A DNA stretch of 64,000 nucleotides from Polymorphobacter_B sp038225475 (GCA_038225475.1 JBBRRA010000009.1:1-64000), one strand, 5' to 3'. Numbered from the stretch's first letter, positions 16,717 to 26,987 are shown. The notes: generated by a model not told the origin, from the sequence alone. Numbers and translations are program-made.

Positions 16717-17601
16717 TCAGGCGGGCTTTGCCGGCTGCGGCAGGAAGCGCAGCGCCAGCCGCAGCATCGCCGGCACGAACCGCGGACGGATCAGCCGGGC
16801 ATCGTAGACGCCCAGCCGCCGGTCATTTTCGGCGAGGCAGATCCGCGCCAGATCGGGAAAGCTGATCTCGACGCCGAGTTCCTTCGAGCCGTTGAGCGTG
16901 AAATTGCTGTCCTGCGCGACGCTGTTGTCGCCCATGCCCTTGGCCATGTCGATGCGCTCCCAGATCAGGAACGCCCAGACCGCCGCGACCTTGGCGGCGA
17001 AATACGGCCGCCGCCACCACGGCATCGTGCGCCGCGACCATGCCACCCAGTTGACGAAGAACAGGATATGCCGCCCCTCCTCGCGCATCACGGGTTCGAA
17101 GGTGTCGACCAGTTCGGGTGGGAAGAAGCCCGAATCCTGCGCGATCTTGAACAGCCCAAAGCCGAAGAAGCTGTCGATGCATTCCGAAAAGCCGGTCACC
17201 ATGAACGCCCATTCGGCGTCGCGCGGCGTGACATACGCGGGCTCGGGCTCGAGCCGGATGCCATAGGCGGCAACCATGTCGGCAAGGACGGTCTTGTGGC
17301 GATTTTCCTCGAACGCATTCATCTCGACCGCCGCCTTGAGCAGCGGATCGGTGACGCCGCGCGCAAAAGTGGCGACGTTCATGCTGGCGCGGCCTTCGGT
17401 AGCCACGGCGATGTCCCAGATCGGCAGGCCGACGATCTTGCTGCGCGTCGCATCGTCGAGCACCGGCCAGTCGAGCATCGCCGGGCGGTACGGATCGTGC
17501 GTGTCGAGCAGGGTGCGACAGAACAGCGTTTTGTGCGCATCGCTGCCGAGCGTGATCGGCGTTGCAGCGTCGAAAATCGCGTGGGTCGTCATCTCGTTCA
17601 T
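16717..17601 (-). CDS. Ferritin-like diiron protein in hopanoid operon, function unknown
   Basis: Protein of 294 residues with a full diiron four-helix signature: E69, E99-x-x-H102, E140 and E175-x-x-H178. This layout is found in ferritin-like oxygenases, desaturases and hydroxylases rather than storage ferritins. No signal peptide or clear membrane helix is seen. The ATG at 17601 overlaps the hpnK stop as ATGA, and hpnL follows directly, so it is translationally embedded among hopanoid head-group genes. I know no characterised hopanoid enzyme of this type; oxidation of a hopanoid or its head group is a reasonable but untested guess. Confidence 0.8.
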   Translation of the reverse strand: MNEMTTHAIFDAATPITLGSDAHKTLFCRTLLDTHDPYRPAMLDWPVLDDATRSKIVGLPIWDIAVATEGRASMNVATFARGVTDPLLKAAVEMNAFEENRHKTVLADMVAAYGIRLEPEPAYVTPRDAEWAFMVTGFSECIDSFFGFGLFKIAQDSGFFPPELVDTFEPVMREEGRHILFFVNWVAWSRRTMPWWRRPYFAAKVAAVWAFLIWERIDMAKGMGDNSVAQDSNFTLNGSKELGVEISFPDLARICLAENDRRLGVYDARLIRPRFVPAMLRLALRFLPQPAKPA

Positions 17602-18446
17602 GCGGCAAGCCTTTCGCTGGTGAAGTCCGCGAAACTCCCCAACGGCCGCTTGGCTGCGGCGGCGCGCACGGCCGGGTCGGTCAAAGCCGCCAGCTCGTTG
17701 ACATGCGCATAGCCCGGACCATGCCCGGCGAAACTGTCGCTGGTCGCCGGATGCAGATAAATCTCGTTCAACCCCGGCGGCAGCGCGTCGATCAGCGCGG
17801 CGACGCGCGCGGGCGTCATATGGCCCGACCAGCGCAGCCCGAACACCGCATCGGGAACCAGCAGCCCGGCGCGCCGCAACTGCCGCCGCATCAGCAGCGC
17901 CCACGGCGTCGCGACGTCAGCGCCGACGTTTGCGCCGGGCTCGGCGGTGCGCAGCACGCCCGCGGGCTCGATCGGGGCGCGCACGCCGCGCATCCCGAAC
18001 CGCTGGCCGATCCGCACGATCAGCGCGGCGATCACCGGGTGCAGGTGGAAATGCTTGTGCGCATTGACGTGATCGAGCTGCAGACCGGTGGCGGCAAAGC
18101 CCTCGAACTGCGCGGTAATCTCGGCCTCGAGCTGTGCCCGAACCCGGCTGGAAAAGGCAAACGCCATGCCGGCCCGGACCATGTCGTCACGGAAGCGGCC
18201 CTGCGCATCGATCAGGCCGGGGACATCGCCCGGCGGCAGCACCGGAACGCCGTCGACAAGCGTCAGGTGCAGCCCGACGCCGAGGCTGGGCGTCGCATGC
18301 GCCAGCGCCACGGCATCGGCAAACGCGGGCGCGCCGACCATCAAACTTGCAGCGGTCAGAATCCCGTCACGGTGCGCGATCATCACCGCTGCATTGACTT
18401 CGGCCGCCTGGCCGAAGTCGTCTGCCGTGACGATCAGCCCGTTCAC
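17598..18446 (-). CDS. hpnK: Hopanoid-associated deacetylase HpnK (YdjC fold)
   Basis: YdjC/ChbG-type carbohydrate deacetylase of 282 residues. HpnK removes the acetyl group from N-acetylglucosaminyl bacteriohopanetetrol to give the glucosaminyl form. The metal-site residues are visible in T-A-D-D-F-G at 7-12, a His in G-L-H-L-T near 59 and the H-V-N-A-H-K-H-F-H stretch near 126-134. The start is GTG at 18446, overlapping the hpnJ stop as GTGA. It lies between the other two head-group genes and the ferritin-like protein. Confidence 0.9.
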   Translation of the reverse strand: MNGLIVTADDFGQAAEVNAAVMIAHRDGILTAASLMVGAPAFADAVALAHATPSLGVGLHLTLVDGVPVLPPGDVPGLIDAQGRFRDDMVRAGMAFAFSSRVRAQLEAEITAQFEGFAATGLQLDHVNAHKHFHLHPVIAALIVRIGQRFGMRGVRAPIEPAGVLRTAEPGANVGADVATPWALLMRRQLRRAGLLVPDAVFGLRWSGHMTPARVAALIDALPPGLNEIYLHPATSDSFAGHGPGYAHVNELAALTDPAVRAAAAKRPLGSFADFTSERLAA

Positions 18447-19867
18447 GCAACGGTTTCCTTGCGGTGGCGCAGGAAGTGGAAGAATTCGACGCCTTCACGC
18501 AGGCGGCGCTTCATCATGTCGCGGTCGCGAAGCATCTCCCAGACGATGTCCTTGATCTTCGAGAAGCGGAAATAATAGCGGCGGTAGAAGACCTCGACCG
18601 TGTCGAAAATCTCCTCGCGCCCAAGGTGCGGATAGCTGAGCTGCGCGATCTGCTCGCCGCCCTCGGTCAGCAGCTCGGCGGTGTTGTCGAACCAGCCGTT
18701 TTCGGTCGCCTGCTTGTACAGGAACGTGCCCGGATACGGGGCCGCGAGCGACACCTGGATCGTATGCGGATTGAGGTCCATCGCATATTTCATCGTCTCC
18801 TCCATCGTCTCGCGCGTCTCGCCGGGGAGACCGAGGATGAAGGTGCCGTGGATGACGATGCCGAGCTCGTGGCAATCCTTGGTGAACTGCCGCGCGACTT
18901 CGGTGCGCAGGCCCTTTTTGATGTTGATCAGGATCTGCTGATTGCCGCTCTCATAGCCGACCAGCAGCAGCCGCAGCCCGTTGGCCTTCATGATCTCGAG
19001 CGTGCGGCGCGGGACATTGGCCTTGGCGTTGCACGACCAGGTGACGCCCAGCTTGCCGAGTTCGACCGCCAGCGCCTCGACACGCGGCGCATTGTCGGTC
19101 AGCGTATCGTCGTCGAAGAAAATTTCCTTGACGTCGGGCCATGTCGCGATCGTGAACTTCACTTCCTCGACGACATTGGCGATCGACCGCACGCGGTAGT
19201 TATGCCCGCCCACCGTCTGCGGCCACAGACAGAAAGTGCACCGGCTCTTACAGCCGCGCCCGGTGTAAAAGCTGATATATGGGTGGAGCAGATAGCCGCC
19301 GAAATATTTCCGGTGGTCGAGGTCGCGCCGGTAGATCGGCGTTACCCACGGCAGCGTGTCCATGTCGGTGACCACCGCGCGGTCGGGGTTGCGGTGGATG
19401 GTGCCGTCCTTGTCACGAAAGCTGATGCCCGCGACGTCGGCGAGCGGCATGCCGTCGGCGATATCCTTGATCGTGAAATCGAACTCGTTGCGGCAGACGA
19501 AATCGACCGCGGTCGACGCGGCGAGCGATGCTTCGCTCTCAACGGCGACCTTGGCGCCGATCAGGCCGATCAGCGCCTTTGGGTTCCGCGCGCGGATCAG
19601 CTCGGCGGTGTGAATGTCCTGCCGGAAACTCGGCGTCGAGGTGTGGAGAACGATCAGCTCCTTGTCGTCGACCTCGTGCGCGATGTCGTCCCACGACAGG
19701 TCGTGCGCGGGCGCGTCGATCAGCTTCGATCCTTCGACCAGCGCTGCGGGCTGCGCCAGCCAGGTCGGATACCAGAACGACTTGACCTCGCGCTTCATCT
19801 GATAGCGCGCACCGGCACCGCCGTCATAGCCATCGAACGAAGGAGCCTGCAGGAACAACGAACGCAT
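18443..19867 (-). CDS. hpnJ: Hopanoid cyclitol-ether radical SAM protein HpnJ
   Basis: B12-binding-type radical SAM enzyme of 474 residues, implicated in converting glucosaminyl bacteriohopanetetrol to the cyclitol ether by ring contraction. The N-terminal 170 residues form a cobalamin-binding-like domain and the [4Fe-4S] motif is C206-x3-C210-x2-C213. ATG at 19867 lies six bases after the hpnI stop. Its presence with HpnI and HpnK predicts bacteriohopanetetrol cyclitol ether as a product. Confidence 0.92.
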   Translation of the reverse strand: MRSLFLQAPSFDGYDGGAGARYQMKREVKSFWYPTWLAQPAALVEGSKLIDAPAHDLSWDDIAHEVDDKELIVLHTSTPSFRQDIHTAELIRARNPKALIGLIGAKVAVESEASLAASTAVDFVCRNEFDFTIKDIADGMPLADVAGISFRDKDGTIHRNPDRAVVTDMDTLPWVTPIYRRDLDHRKYFGGYLLHPYISFYTGRGCKSRCTFCLWPQTVGGHNYRVRSIANVVEEVKFTIATWPDVKEIFFDDDTLTDNAPRVEALAVELGKLGVTWSCNAKANVPRRTLEIMKANGLRLLLVGYESGNQQILINIKKGLRTEVARQFTKDCHELGIVIHGTFILGLPGETRETMEETMKYAMDLNPHTIQVSLAAPYPGTFLYKQATENGWFDNTAELLTEGGEQIAQLSYPHLGREEIFDTVEVFYRRYYFRFSKIKDIVWEMLRDRDMMKRRLREGVEFFHFLRHRKETVA

Positions 19868-19873
19868 TTCTTC

Positions 19874-21010
19874 TCACCTTTTCCCGAGCAATGTGCCATC
19901 GGCTGCGAGCCGGTGGCGCGTGCCCCGCCAATCGACACTGCGGACGAAATAGCTCGCCGCCCACACCGCCAGCGATATCGTATCACGCAGCGGCAACCAC
20001 CAGACCGGTCCGGTATCGGTCGCCGTGAGGCGGTCGATACGATATTTTTGCCCGCCCCGCACCCCCAAAGCTGCGGCGAGCACGACCAGCGACACCGGCG
20101 ACAATCCGGCAAGCAGCGTTCCTGCCAGTGCCAGCGGTACATAGAATGTCACCAGCTGCCCGGCATAACCGACGCCGGCATCGACCGCCCGCGTCGTCCG
20201 CGCCCAGCGCAGTTCCTGCCGCCAAAGCTGGGCAAAGCTCGCTTCGCGGTGCGCATGCACGACGGTGAGCGGCGGCACCGCGATCGTCAGCCCGAGCGCG
20301 CGCACCGCCCGCCCAAGCTCGTAATCATCCGCCAGCGCGTCGGCGATGCTCGCAAAGCCGCCGATCCGCGTCAGCGTTTCGGCGCGCAGCGCGATCGTCG
20401 ATCCCATGCACGGATGCGCCAGCCCGAGTTCGACCCCGAGCGCCACGCCCGGCAGGAATTGATAGCTCACCGCCATCGCCGCCAGCCGCGCCCAGACACC
20501 GGTCACCGACGGCGCGCCGGTATAGAATGCCGTGACCGCGCCGACCCCCGGCGCACCGAGCGCCGCCGTTACGCGCTCGAGCCAATCCGGCGCGACCAGA
20601 ATATCGCTGTCGGTCAGCACCAGCACACCGTGGCGCGCCACCGCCGCCATGTTGATCAGGTTCGAGACCTTGTGATTATTGCCGTGTTCGCGCGGATCGA
20701 CGACGGTGACGATGTCGAGCCCCGGGTGCGCCGCGACCAGCGCTGCGACCACCGGCCCGGCGCTATCGTCGGCGGTATGCAGCCCAAAGACGAATTGCAC
20801 CGGCGCGGCATATACCTGCTCGACCAGCGCCTGCAGTCGCGCGGCGAGTTCGGGTTCGGCACCGTGCAGCGGACGCAGCACGGTCACCGCGACGGGCTGC
20901 GGCGCGGCATGGTCGCTGCGCAGCCGCCGGTCGAGCGCCCAGATCGCCAGCAGGCCCGCCGCCGTCCCCAGCGCCGCCAGCGTCAACAGCACGCCGGCAA
21001 GCGAAATCAT
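19874..21010 (-). CDS. hpnI: Hopanoid glycosyltransferase HpnI
   Basis: Membrane glycosyltransferase of 378 residues, similar to ceramide glucosyltransferases (GT21). HpnI transfers N-acetylglucosamine to bacteriohopanetetrol. An N-terminal helix spans residues 3-25; the metal-binding D134-S-D136, a D-D-Y-E-L-G segment near 230 and the Q-E-L-R-W (QxxRW) motif near 265 are all present; C-terminal helices follow. ATG at 21010 overlaps the stop of the TPR gene as ATGA. Confidence 0.9.
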   Translation of the reverse strand: MISLAGVLLTLAALGTAAGLLAIWALDRRLRSDHAAPQPVAVTVLRPLHGAEPELAARLQALVEQVYAAPVQFVFGLHTADDSAGPVVAALVAAHPGLDIVTVVDPREHGNNHKVSNLINMAAVARHGVLVLTDSDILVAPDWLERVTAALGAPGVGAVTAFYTGAPSVTGVWARLAAMAVSYQFLPGVALGVELGLAHPCMGSTIALRAETLTRIGGFASIADALADDYELGRAVRALGLTIAVPPLTVVHAHREASFAQLWRQELRWARTTRAVDAGVGYAGQLVTFYVPLALAGTLLAGLSPVSLVVLAAALGVRGGQKYRIDRLTATDTGPVWWLPLRDTISLAVWAASYFVRSVDWRGTRHRLAADGTLLGKR

Positions 21011-21657
21011 CCGCGGCCGGTGCGGAGCTTCGCCTGCACTTGCCCCAGCAACGCTTCGGCCTCGGCGCGGCGGCCGCGATCGGCGACGGCATGGTCGTGG
21101 CGCGGCAACAGACGAAGCACGAAATGCAGCACGTCGATCGCTTTGAACGGCTCCTTGCCGGTGGCGAGGAAGTCGGCATAGGCAAGGTTGACCGCAATGC
21201 TGTCAGGCGCGACCTGCAGCGCGCGCTTGAGATAGCGCGACGCCTTGGCCCGGTCGCCGAACGCCACCGGGAATCCCGGCACCTGATAATAAAGCGTCCC
21301 GAGTTCGCTCAAGCCGAGGCCGTTTGCGGCATTCGGGTCGATCCGCTCGGCGGCTTCGAGCGTCGTGCGCGCTGCCTTCACCAAGGTATAGCCCGCCATG
21401 CCGCCGACGACGCCGGCCTTGGCGGTCTGCGCCACCGCGCGCCAGACCAGCGGCTCGGCACTGCCCGGATACCGCAGCGCCAGCGCATCGGCTTCGGCCA
21501 CCACACCGTCGAACGCCGCCGCCTGCGCGGCTTTGCCGTTGATCTCGTAATTGGCGTGCGCCCAATGCGCCTCGATCTGCACGACGCCGTCGTCGAGCGG
21601 CGCGGCCACGGCCGGGGCCGCACTCAACGCCAGCGCGAGGGCAAGAAACTTCAGCAT
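21007..21657 (-). CDS. Exported TPR-like protein heading the hopanoid operon
   Basis: Protein of 216 residues with a signal peptide (M-L-K-F-L-A-L-A-L-A through A-V-A-A near residue 19). The mature part is alpha-helical with tetratricopeptide-like repeats, for example A-N-G-L-G-L-S-E-L-G and A-S-R-Y-L-K-R-A-L-Q-V-A-P. It is the first gene of the long minus-strand operon and its stop overlaps the hpnI start, so a hopanoid-related envelope role is likely by context only. The ATG at 21657 is chosen for the signal peptide; upstream in-frame sequence does not look coding. Confidence 0.75.
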   Translation of the reverse strand: MLKFLALALALSAAPAVAAPLDDGVVQIEAHWAHANYEINGKAAQAAAFDGVVAEADALALRYPGSAEPLVWRAVAQTAKAGVVGGMAGYTLVKAARTTLEAAERIDPNAANGLGLSELGTLYYQVPGFPVAFGDRAKASRYLKRALQVAPDSIAVNLAYADFLATGKEPFKAIDVLHFVLRLLPRHDHAVADRGRRAEAEALLGQVQAKLRTGRG

Positions 21658-21901
21658 CAAGGCTCTTTCGTCGAAATATTGGATGGTGCGCTGCCGCAAA
21701 GCACATTTAAGATGGCCAAACCATGACGGAGGCGTCAGGATCTGCGGAACCTGCGACGAGTGTGGCAGCGATGCCACCCTGTGCGCCTTGCAACGCGGCA
21801 ACCTGCATGCTAACGCCCCGCTCGCTCATCCAGGGGGTCGTTCGGCCGCCACTTCGGGTGTGCGCCACTTTCCGCATTGATCGCAAAGACGGGCCAAACT
21901 C
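21658..21901. promoter_or_regulatory. Divergent promoter region, hopanoid operon / ATP synthase operon
   Basis: This 244-base gap must drive both the hopanoid operon (leftward) and atpHAGDC (rightward). On the plus strand TTGCAA at 21788-21793 with a 17-base spacer to TAACGC at 21811-21816 is a weak sigma-70-like candidate, leaving a leader of about 80 bases before atpH. No clear box was found for the leftward promoter. Confidence 0.3.
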
Positions 21902-22456
21902 TTGCAAAACACGGGCGGCATTGTTGCTGGATTGTCGGGGCGTTATGCCACCGCGCTGTTCGAGCTGGCACAGGGGGCCAAGGCGCTCGACGCGGTCGCC
22001 GCAAGCCTTGCGACGCTGCGGCGCGGTTTGGCCGAATCGCCCGATCTGGCGACGTTGACGACCAGCCCGGTGATCGACCGCACGTCGGCTGCACACGCCA
22101 TCGCTGCTGCAGCGTCCGCGATGGGGCTCGACGCGTTGACCACCAAATTCCTCGGCGTGCTCGCTGCCAACCGGCGCTTGTCGGCGCTGCCCGCGATCAT
22201 CACCGACTTCAATGCGCTGACCGCAGCGCAGCGCGGCGAAGTTTCGGCACAGGTCACCAGCGCGCACCCGTTGAGCGACGAGCAGGTCACCGCGCTCAAG
22301 GCCAAGCTTCGCGCCGGGCTCGGTGCCGATGCCGCACTCGACCTGCGGGTCGATCCTGAAATTCTCGGCGGGCTGATCGTGCGAACGGGCTCGCGCCTGA
22401 TCGACAGCTCGCTCCGCACCAAATTGAACACGCTCGCAAGCGTGATGAAAGGCTGA
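21902..22456 (+). CDS. atpH: ATP synthase F1 delta subunit
   Basis: Delta (OSCP) subunit of 184 residues linking F1 to the peripheral stalk of F0. The N-terminal helical domain starts G-L-S-G-R-Y-A-T-A-L-F-E-L, and the C-terminal part carries the conserved D-P-E-I-L-G-G-L segment near residue 150. The start is TTG at 21902; no ATG or GTG precedes the conserved N-terminus. First gene of the F1 operon; the F0 genes are not in the window, as is usual in alphaproteobacteria. Confidence 0.95.
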   Translation: MQNTGGIVAGLSGRYATALFELAQGAKALDAVAASLATLRRGLAESPDLATLTTSPVIDRTSAAHAIAAAASAMGLDALTTKFLGVLAANRRLSALPAIITDFNALTAAQRGEVSAQVTSAHPLSDEQVTALKAKLRAGLGADAALDLRVDPEILGGLIVRTGSRLIDSSLRTKLNTLASVMKG

Positions 22457-22458
22457 CG

Positions 22459-23988
<1,530 letters not shown>

Positions 23989-23994
23989 TCACCC

Positions 23995-24013
23995 GGCGCG
24001 TCCTTCCCGCGCC
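23995..24013 (+). promoter_or_regulatory. Hairpin between atpA and atpG
   Basis: GGCGCG at 23995-24000 pairs with CGCGCC at 24008-24013 around a 7-base loop, starting six bases after the atpA stop. No T-run follows, so it is not a classic terminator; it could stabilise the upstream message or attenuate. Confidence 0.4.
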
Positions 24014-24082
24014 AGTGGAACCTAGACGTTCGGCACTCCGGGTTCCGGCAGTCGCGGGAATGATGCGAAAGTAAGAGAGACG

Positions 24083-24967
24083 ATGGCCAGCCTCAAACAG
24101 CTGAAAATGCGCATCACTTCGGTGAAGTCGACGCAAAAGATCACCAAGGCGATGAAAATGGTCGCCGCGGCGAAGCTGCGCCGTGCGCAGGAGGCGGCCG
24201 AAGCCGGGCGCCCCTATGCCGAGCGGATCGCCGCCGTGCTCGCGTCGCTGGGCAGCCGCGTCACCGTCGGCCCCGAATCGCCGCGATTGCTTGCGGGGAC
24301 GGGTGCGTCGCAGACCTATCTGCTGATCGTCACCGGTTCGGAGCGCGGGCTGGCGGGCGGCTTCAATACCAACATCGTGCGGCTGGCACGCAAGCGTATC
24401 GAGGCGCTGGTGGCGCAGGGCAAGACCGTCAAGCTGCTCGTGGTGGGTAAAAAGGCGCGCGCGCAGCTGTTGCGCGATCACCGCGACAAGATCGTCGAGG
24501 TCGTCGATCAGACGCACATCAAGCGCGTCGCTTTCACCGATGCGCAGATCGTTGCCGACAGCGTGTTCCGCCGCTTCGAGTCGGGCGAGTTCGATGTCGC
24601 CGAACTGTTCTTTGCGCGCTTCCGCTCGGCGCTGGTGCAGGAGCCGACGCAGCTGCAGCTGATCCCCGTGCCGCTGCCCGAGGCCGCCCCGGCGCTGGCC
24701 GACGCCCCCGATGCGGCGGTCGAATACGAACCCGATGAGGAAGCGATCCTCGCCGAGCTGCTGCCACGCAACATCGCGGTGCAGATTTTCCGTGCCATGC
24801 TCGAGAATGCGGCGTCCGAACAGGGCAGCCGCATGACCGCGATGGACAATGCGACGCGCAACGCCGGCGACATCATCACCAAGCTGACGATTACGTACAA
24901 CCGCACGCGGCAGGCGGCGATCACCAAGGAATTGATCGAGATCATTTCCGGCGCCGAAGCGCTTTAG
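24083..24967 (+). CDS. atpG: ATP synthase F1 gamma subunit
   Basis: Central-stalk gamma subunit of 294 residues, one per F1. The N-terminal coiled-coil helix (S-L-K-Q-L-K-M-R-I) and the C-terminal helix with R-N-A-G-D-I-I-T-K-L-T-I-T-Y-N-R are conserved. It sits in the standard alpha-gamma-beta order, 20 bases before atpD. Confidence 0.97.
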   Translation: MASLKQLKMRITSVKSTQKITKAMKMVAAAKLRRAQEAAEAGRPYAERIAAVLASLGSRVTVGPESPRLLAGTGASQTYLLIVTGSERGLAGGFNTNIVRLARKRIEALVAQGKTVKLLVVGKKARAQLLRDHRDKIVEVVDQTHIKRVAFTDAQIVADSVFRRFESGEFDVAELFFARFRSALVQEPTQLQLIPVPLPEAAPALADAPDAAVEYEPDEEAILAELLPRNIAVQIFRAMLENAASEQGSRMTAMDNATRNAGDIITKLTITYNRTRQAAITKELIEIISGAEAL

Positions 24968-24987
24968 AAATTCCAGGAGCATCCGTC

Positions 24988-26442
24988 ATGGCCACCACCC
25001 CCACCACCAACAACATCGGCCGCGTCGTGCAGGTCATCGGCGCGGTCGTCGACGTGCAGTTCGATACCGCGCTGCCCGCGATCCTGAGCGCGCTCGAGAC
25101 GCGCATCGGCGACTTGCGGCTCGTGCTCGAAGTCGCGCAGCATCTCGGCGAGAACACCGTGCGCACCATCGCGATGGACGCGACCGACGGCCTGGTGCGC
25201 GGGCAGAGCGTCACCGACACCGGCTCGCAGATCCGCGTGCCGGTCGGCCCCGCCACGCTGGGCCGCATCCTGAACGTCATCGGCGAGCCGATCGACGAGC
25301 GCGGGCCGGTCAACGCCGAGATCACCATGCCGATCCACGCCGAGGCCCCGCTGTTCATCGACCAGTCGACCGAATCGAGCATCCTCGTCACCGGCATCAA
25401 GGTCATCGACCTGATCGCGCCCTATGCAAAGGGCGGCAAGATCGGGTTGTTCGGCGGCGCGGGCGTCGGCAAGACCGTGCTGATCCAGGAGCTGATCAAC
25501 AACATCGCCAAGGGCCACGGCGGCACGTCGGTGTTCGCCGGCGTCGGCGAGCGGACGCGCGAAGGCAACGACCTGTATCACGAGTTCCTCGAGGCCGGCG
25601 TCATCGCCAAGGATGCCGACGGCAACGCCACCAGCGAAGGCTCGAAGGTCGCGCTCGTCTATGGTCAGATGAACGAGCCGCCGGGCGCGCGCGCGCGCGT
25701 CGCGCTGTCGGGGCTGACCAACGCCGAATATTTCCGCGACGTCGAGGGGCAGGACGTGCTGTTCTTCGTCGACAACATCTTCCGCTTCACCCAGGCAGGT
25801 TCGGAAGTGTCGGCACTGCTCGGCCGCATCCCGAGCGCGGTCGGTTATCAGCCGACGCTCGCCACCGACATGGGCCAGCTGCAGGAGCGCATCACCTCGA
25901 CCAACAAGGGGTCGATCACCTCGATCCAGGCAATCTATGTGCCCGCCGACGACTTGACCGACCCGGCGCCTGCCACGTCGTTCGCCCACTTGGACGCGAC
26001 GACGACGCTCAGCCGTTCGATCGCCGAGCTCGGCATCTATCCCGCCGTCGACCCGCTCGATTCGACCAGCCGCGTGCTCGAACCACGCACCGTCGGCGAG
26101 GAGCATTACGCGGTCGCGCGTTCGGTCCAGGAAGTGCTGCAAAAGTACAAGTCGTTGCAGGACATCATCGCCATTCTGGGCATGGATGAGCTGTCGGAAG
26201 ACGACAAGCTGGTCGTCAGCCGCGCGCGCAAGGTGCAGCGCTTCCTTAGCCAGCCGTTCCATGTCGCCGAAATCTTCACCGGCAGCCCCGGCGTCTTCGT
26301 CAACGTCGAGGACACGATCAAGGGCTTTAAGGCGATTGTCGCTGGCGAGTATGACCACCTGCCCGAAAACGCCTTTTACATGGTCGGCACGATCGAGGAC
26401 GCCGTCGCCAAGGGCAAGAAACTGGCGGCGGACGCAGCTTAA
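24988..26442 (+). CDS. atpD: ATP synthase F1 beta subunit
   Basis: Catalytic beta subunit of 484 residues, three per F1. Walker A G-G-A-G-V-G-K-T is at residues 156-163, followed by the conserved G-E-R-T-R-E-G-N-D-L-Y segment near 190. It is followed by a 96-base gap holding a hairpin before atpC. Confidence 0.98.
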   Translation: MATTPTTNNIGRVVQVIGAVVDVQFDTALPAILSALETRIGDLRLVLEVAQHLGENTVRTIAMDATDGLVRGQSVTDTGSQIRVPVGPATLGRILNVIGEPIDERGPVNAEITMPIHAEAPLFIDQSTESSILVTGIKVIDLIAPYAKGGKIGLFGGAGVGKTVLIQELINNIAKGHGGTSVFAGVGERTREGNDLYHEFLEAGVIAKDADGNATSEGSKVALVYGQMNEPPGARARVALSGLTNAEYFRDVEGQDVLFFVDNIFRFTQAGSEVSALLGRIPSAVGYQPTLATDMGQLQERITSTNKGSITSIQAIYVPADDLTDPAPATSFAHLDATTTLSRSIAELGIYPAVDPLDSTSRVLEPRTVGEEHYAVARSVQEVLQKYKSLQDIIAILGMDELSEDDKLVVSRARKVQRFLSQPFHVAEIFTGSPGVFVNVEDTIKGFKAIVAGEYDHLPENAFYMVGTIEDAVAKGKKLAADAA

Positions 26443-26495
26443 GCAGGTTTCGGGGCGAGCGGGACTTCCGGTCGCAAACTACCCCGCCCCTCCCC

Positions 26496-26520
26496 TCCCT
26501 CTCGCGCAAGGCGAGGGGGG
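26496..26520 (+). promoter_or_regulatory. Hairpin between atpD and atpC
   Basis: CTCGC at 26501-26505 pairs with GCGAG at 26511-26515, and the flanking pyrimidine run (26496-26500) pairs with the G-run at 26516-26520, giving about ten pairs with two G-U. No T-run follows. It lies between a gene needed in three copies and one needed in one copy. Confidence 0.4.
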
Positions 26521-26538
26521 ACGTAAGGTGACAGACAT

Positions 26539-26949
26539 ATGGCCGACACGCTCCATTTCGAACTCGTCTCGCCCGAACGCCTGCTGCGTTCGGTCGACGT
26601 CTACATGGTTGTCGTTCCCGGCACCGAGGGCGACTTCGGCGTGCTCGCCGGTCATGCGCCGTTGATGTCGACCATCCGCCCCGGCGCGATCATGGTGTAT
26701 CCGGCGTCGATGGACGATGTTCCCGAACGCATCTTCATCGACGGCGGCTTTGCCGAGGTCGGCAGCAACGGGCTGACCATTCTTGCCGAAAGCGCGGTAC
26801 CGGTCGGCGACATCGACGTCGAAGCGACCGCAGCCGGGCTCGCTGCGGCGCGCGACGCGCTGCGCAGCGCCAGCGGCGATGCGGCCATCGATGCTGCACA
26901 GGCGCGCGTCGACCGCTTCGAGGCGATGCAGGCGGCAGTGGTCAACTAG
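26539..26949 (+). CDS. atpC: ATP synthase F1 epsilon subunit
   Basis: Epsilon subunit of 136 residues, part of the rotor and a regulator of ATPase activity. The N-terminal beta-sandwich shows G-D-F-G-V-L-A-G-H-A-P near residue 36 and F-I-D-G-G-F-A-E-V near 70; the C-terminal helices follow. Last gene of the F1 operon. Confidence 0.96.
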   Translation: MADTLHFELVSPERLLRSVDVYMVVVPGTEGDFGVLAGHAPLMSTIRPGAIMVYPASMDDVPERIFIDGGFAEVGSNGLTILAESAVPVGDIDVEATAAGLAAARDALRSASGDAAIDAAQARVDRFEAMQAAVVN

Positions 26950-26958
26950 GCGCAGCGG

Positions 26959-26987
26959 TTTCCAATGCTGTAACATTCCGGTAATAT
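26959..26987 (+). promoter_or_regulatory. Candidate promoter for the desaturase-like gene
   Basis: TTTCCA at 26959-26964, a 17-base spacer and TAATAT at 26982-26987 resemble a sigma-70 promoter in a locally AT-rich patch directly after atpC. The expected start site would leave a leader of about 35 bases before the ATG at 27030. Confidence 0.4.

Noticed and set aside
15322..17712. 796-codon plus-strand open frame opposite hpnA, hpnL and the ferritin-like gene
   Set aside because: Same antisense GC artefact; no domain visible.
18464..21181. 905-codon plus-strand open frame opposite hpnJ, hpnI and part of the TPR gene
   Set aside because: Arg/His/Gln-rich low-information product without motifs, antisense to three well-supported genes; a by-product of high GC.
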